Source of the DNA: Pseudorhodoplanes sp049324435
GTDB lineage: Bacteria; Pseudomonadota; Alphaproteobacteria; Rhizobiales; Xanthobacteraceae
Length of the DNA: 64,000 nucleotides
Reading direction: 5' to 3'
NCBI GenBank assembly: GCA_049324435.1
Contig: JBMOOQ010000053.1
Span: 94,286-158,285, forward strand
The notes under the pieces were generated by a model. The model searched no databases, was not told where the DNA came from, and worked only from the letters and a program-made list of their open reading frames with translations. Below are positions 61,961 through 64,000 of the stretch, in pieces. The number at the start of each line of letters is the position of its first letter. The stretch's first letter is position 1. The position numbers and the translations under genes were made by a program.

Positions 61961-62139
61961 ACAAGAGCCGGCGCCGTATGGCGTCAGGCGCCGCAAACAA
62001 GAAATGCAGCGGGTTTGGGGAGGGCGTGAATGATCCGGATCAAAGGCCGCAGCCTGCCCGCGACCTGCCGTTCTGGCGCCGTCGCCCGGACGCCCGGCAG
62101 TTGCAACGTCCTGCACCAGCGAAGCCAAGAGGTAGAATC

Positions 62140-62964
62140 ATGATCGAAGTGTCGAAACGCATCCCGGTCAACGAGCCAGGCCAGCCTGTTCTGACCCGCA
62201 GCGACGTCTGGAGAGGGCTTGTCATGAAGGCCGACAATGCGCTGCCATTCGTTCCGGCGATGACGCATTGCAAGGTCTTGCATCGCGAAAGCGACAGGGT
62301 CTTCGTGCGTGAGATCGAGTTTCGCGGCGAACGTTGCCGCGAGCGGATCACGTTATCGCCCGAGGAGCGTGTCGAATTCGTGCGGCTCGATGGGTCGGTG
62401 CTCGGCACCATCCTCAATCTGATCGAGGAGGACGAAAACGGACTTGGGTTGCGCTTCAGCTTCGCCCTGAAACTCGACGGGGTGGAGGATGGCAGTCCCG
62501 AGGAAGTCGAATACGGCAAGATCGTCGAGAAGGACTATCTTAAGGCTGTCGATGCCACGCTCGCGGCGATCCGCAAGATGAAAAGCGGGCGCGACGCGCT
62601 GATCAAGCGCTACTATGAGGCGGTCGATGCTATGGATCTTGAGACTTTCAAGTCCATGCACGGCAAGAACGCGCGCGTGACCTTTGCCAATTTTCCCGCA
62701 GCCGAGGGCCCGGACCAGATCGCCGGTGCGATCGGACAATTCTGGTCGAGCATCCGCGGTCTCAAGCACACATTCGTCAATCGCTGGGATCACCCGAACG
62801 AATCGATTCTGGAATGCGCTGTGACCTACACCCGCAAGGACGGCCAGACCGTGACGCTGCCCTGCGTCACGATCCTGAAACCAGACGGCGACAAGGTCGG
62901 CGAATTGCGGATTTTTATGGATGTTGCGCCGGTATTTGCCGAGCAGCAGAAAGTGGCGGTGTAG
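62140..62964 (+). CDS. AtaL-like (SRPBCC) / SnoaL-like (NTF2) fusion protein
   Basis: A 274-residue two-domain protein. Residues 1-150 resemble the AtaL-like SRPBCC family (RIPVNEPGQPVLTRSDVWRGLVMKADNALPFVPAMTHCKVL; GERCRERITLSPEERVEFVR); residues 155-265 form a SnoaL-like NTF2 fold (ALIKRYYEAVDAMDLETFKSMHGKNARVTFANFPAAEGPDQIAGAIGQFWSSI). Both folds have hydrophobic pockets, often for cyclase, hydratase or polyketide-like ligands. GAGGTAGAATC precedes the ATG at 62140. It is presumably a partner of the divergent flavin monooxygenase module. Confidence 0.75.
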   Translation: MIEVSKRIPVNEPGQPVLTRSDVWRGLVMKADNALPFVPAMTHCKVLHRESDRVFVREIEFRGERCRERITLSPEERVEFVRLDGSVLGTILNLIEEDENGLGLRFSFALKLDGVEDGSPEEVEYGKIVEKDYLKAVDATLAAIRKMKSGRDALIKRYYEAVDAMDLETFKSMHGKNARVTFANFPAAEGPDQIAGAIGQFWSSIRGLKHTFVNRWDHPNESILECAVTYTRKDGQTVTLPCVTILKPDGDKVGELRIFMDVAPVFAEQQKVAV

Positions 62965-63248
62965 CGCGTAAACGACGGACGGTGAGCGCCGCTTATGGCG
63001 AGAACGGCAAGTGTTGCGAGGTGGGCCGGGCGAGGCCGCCTTTCCGGTTGAACGGCCGGCTTGTTTCGCGCGGCCCGTGATTGCGCCGCGCGACGGACCT
63101 GCCGGCAATCCCGGCGCAGGTGCGAGCCCAGCGCCATTGACGAGCCGTGCGCCCTTGAGAAGGGCAGGCATGAGCAGATTACCGGTGATCGGGTGGCGGC
63201 CGGAATGATACTGAACCTCGCCGGGGGTCAGGCAGGACGGTCCGAAAC

Positions 63249-63695
63249 ATGCAAGAAACGTCATTCGTCGCACCGGCGGGCGCATTCACGCGAACCGTGC
63301 AGATTCGCTTCTCCCACTGCGACCCGGCGGGCATCGTGTACTTCCCGCACTACTTCAATATGGTCAATGGGCTGATCGAGGACTGGTATACCGAAGAGCT
63401 CAACGTCAATTATCACGATCTGATCATTCACGATCAGCACGGTTTCCCGTTCGTCCATGTCGATACCGATTTCAAGATTCCGAGCCGGATGGGAGAGAAG
63501 CTCGATCTCACCTTGCTGATCGAGAAGATCGGGCGGTCGTCGCTGACCCTTGTGATCGTCGGTCACAAGGACGGAATCGAAAGGCTGCGGGCGCGTACCG
63601 TGACCGCCATGATGTCGCTGCAGACGCGGCGGTCGGTCGAACTGCCGCCGGCGCTGCGCGCGGCATTCGAGGCCTATGCTGCAAAGACAGCATGA
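63249..63695 (+). CDS. Hotdog-fold acyl-CoA thioesterase (4-hydroxybenzoyl-CoA type)
   Basis: A 148-residue thioesterase of the 4HBT-I/YbgC group. The active-site signature IRFSHCDPAGIVYFPHYFNMVNGLIEDW includes the Asp in CDPAG, and the rest shows the hotdog pattern of beta strands (VHVDTDFKIPSRMGEKLDL; RSSLTLVIVG). It is expected to hydrolyse an aromatic or medium-chain acyl-CoA. It lies 284 bases after the AtaL-like gene, in the same orientation, which supports an aromatic catabolic module. Confidence 0.85.
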   Translation: MQETSFVAPAGAFTRTVQIRFSHCDPAGIVYFPHYFNMVNGLIEDWYTEELNVNYHDLIIHDQHGFPFVHVDTDFKIPSRMGEKLDLTLLIEKIGRSSLTLVIVGHKDGIERLRARTVTAMMSLQTRRSVELPPALRAAFEAYAAKTA

Positions 63696-64000
63696 GGGGG
63701 GCGCGCGGGGGACCCGGTTTTATCGGAGGCGACCCGCGAACGCGCAGCTCCAACCCGCCCGCTGGCGCGGGGAGACCGATTTTTGAGATATTGACAATAT
63801 TCCTATTATGACTATAGTCCGCAAACCTCGCTCATCGAGGGGCGCTCTCGCGAGGCGTCGTTTGAGCGGAGCTGAGGTGCGGCGCCTGCTGGTCTGCCTC
63901 GCACGCAGATCACCGGGGGGCCCCGGGACCCCGCTCTACGGGCACTACGACCCGTGCGCGAGGAGCTCGCTGTACGGCCTGCGCCCCGGTCGGCGCAGGT
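63696..64000 (+). other. Promoter-like AT patch and a frame running off the window
   Basis: Near 63785-63820 GC drops sharply: a perfect ATATTG/CAATAT inverted repeat (63788-63800), a TTGACA (63791-63796) 16 bases before TATAGT (63813-63818), and the palindrome GACTATAGTC (63810-63819). This looks like a regulated sigma70 promoter. Beyond it a frame from an ATG at 63808 stays open to base 64000 (about 64 codons, Arg-rich, no stop), but without a Shine-Dalgarno it is doubtful as a gene. A promoter for a gene just outside the window is the simpler reading. Confidence 0.45.

Noticed and set aside
1..64000. tRNA, rRNA, CRISPR array or prophage
   Set aside because: No cloverleaf-like gap sequence, regularly spaced repeat-spacer units, or integrase and phage structural genes were seen.

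Overview
The window looks like chromosomal DNA of a high-GC alphaproteobacterium of the Hyphomicrobiales (Rhizobiales), in the Bradyrhizobium / Rhodopseudomonas / Pseudolabrys neighbourhood. The evidence is the gene order of the division and cell-wall cluster, followed by lpxC-bamD-recN-ligA; the long FtsZ linker; four-subunit sarcosine oxidase under a GlxA-type regulator; PHA-associated and PrmA genes; and short palindromic intergenic repeats of the rhizobial kind. No rRNA, tRNA or CRISPR was seen.

Region 1 (1-21.7 kb) is the distal dcw cluster, all on the plus strand: murE (5' end outside the window), murF, mraY, murD, ftsW, murG, murC, murB, ddl, ftsQ, ftsA, ftsZ, then lpxC, bamD and recN. 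Many genes overlap by 4 bases. Two insertions break the textbook order: a toxin-antitoxin pair between murC and murB, and an FAD monooxygenase between murB and ddl. Three palindromic repeats sit in the intergenic gaps.

Region 2 (21.7-36.9 kb) is mixed: a cytosolic reductive-dehalogenase-like corrinoid/Fe-S protein between recN and ligA, ligA, a Bcr/CflA-type exporter, an Xaa-Pro aminopeptidase, prmA, a PHA-system protein, a hemerythrin-like protein, a Gly-rich YidB-like protein, an L,D-transpeptidase with a Tyr-rich tail, and several small secreted or membrane proteins.

Region 3 (35.9-42.1 kb) is sarcosine catabolism: a GlxA/AraC regulator divergent from soxBDAG.

Region 4 (42.6-59.6 kb) is the most unusual part, a cell-surface and secretion island. 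It holds an acyltransferase-TPR fusion, a protein of Gln and Asn/Asp/Glu/Lys repeats, a 641-residue protein with about five repeats of an unfamiliar aromatic/Gln/Asn/Asp motif, a type I secretion ABC exporter and its HlyD adaptor, a response regulator lacking its phospho-acceptor Asp, a protein with a HEPN-like motif, an IS5-family element, a FecR-Ig-RTX giant whose stop codon is the IS target site, a secreted FecR protein and a TPR protein. No TolC-type outer-membrane factor is present. The two repeat proteins directly upstream of the exporter lack RTX repeats but share a short motif, and are proposed here as substrates of a poorly described type I secretion system.

Region 5 (59.7-64 kb) is a small catabolic module: a group D flavin monooxygenase/acyl-CoA dehydrogenase homologue, a TetR regulator, an AtaL-like/SnoaL-like fusion and a hotdog thioesterase. 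A near-identical inverted repeat lies before the monooxygenase and between the TetR and AtaL-like genes. The right edge holds a promoter-like AT-rich patch and a reading frame running off the end.
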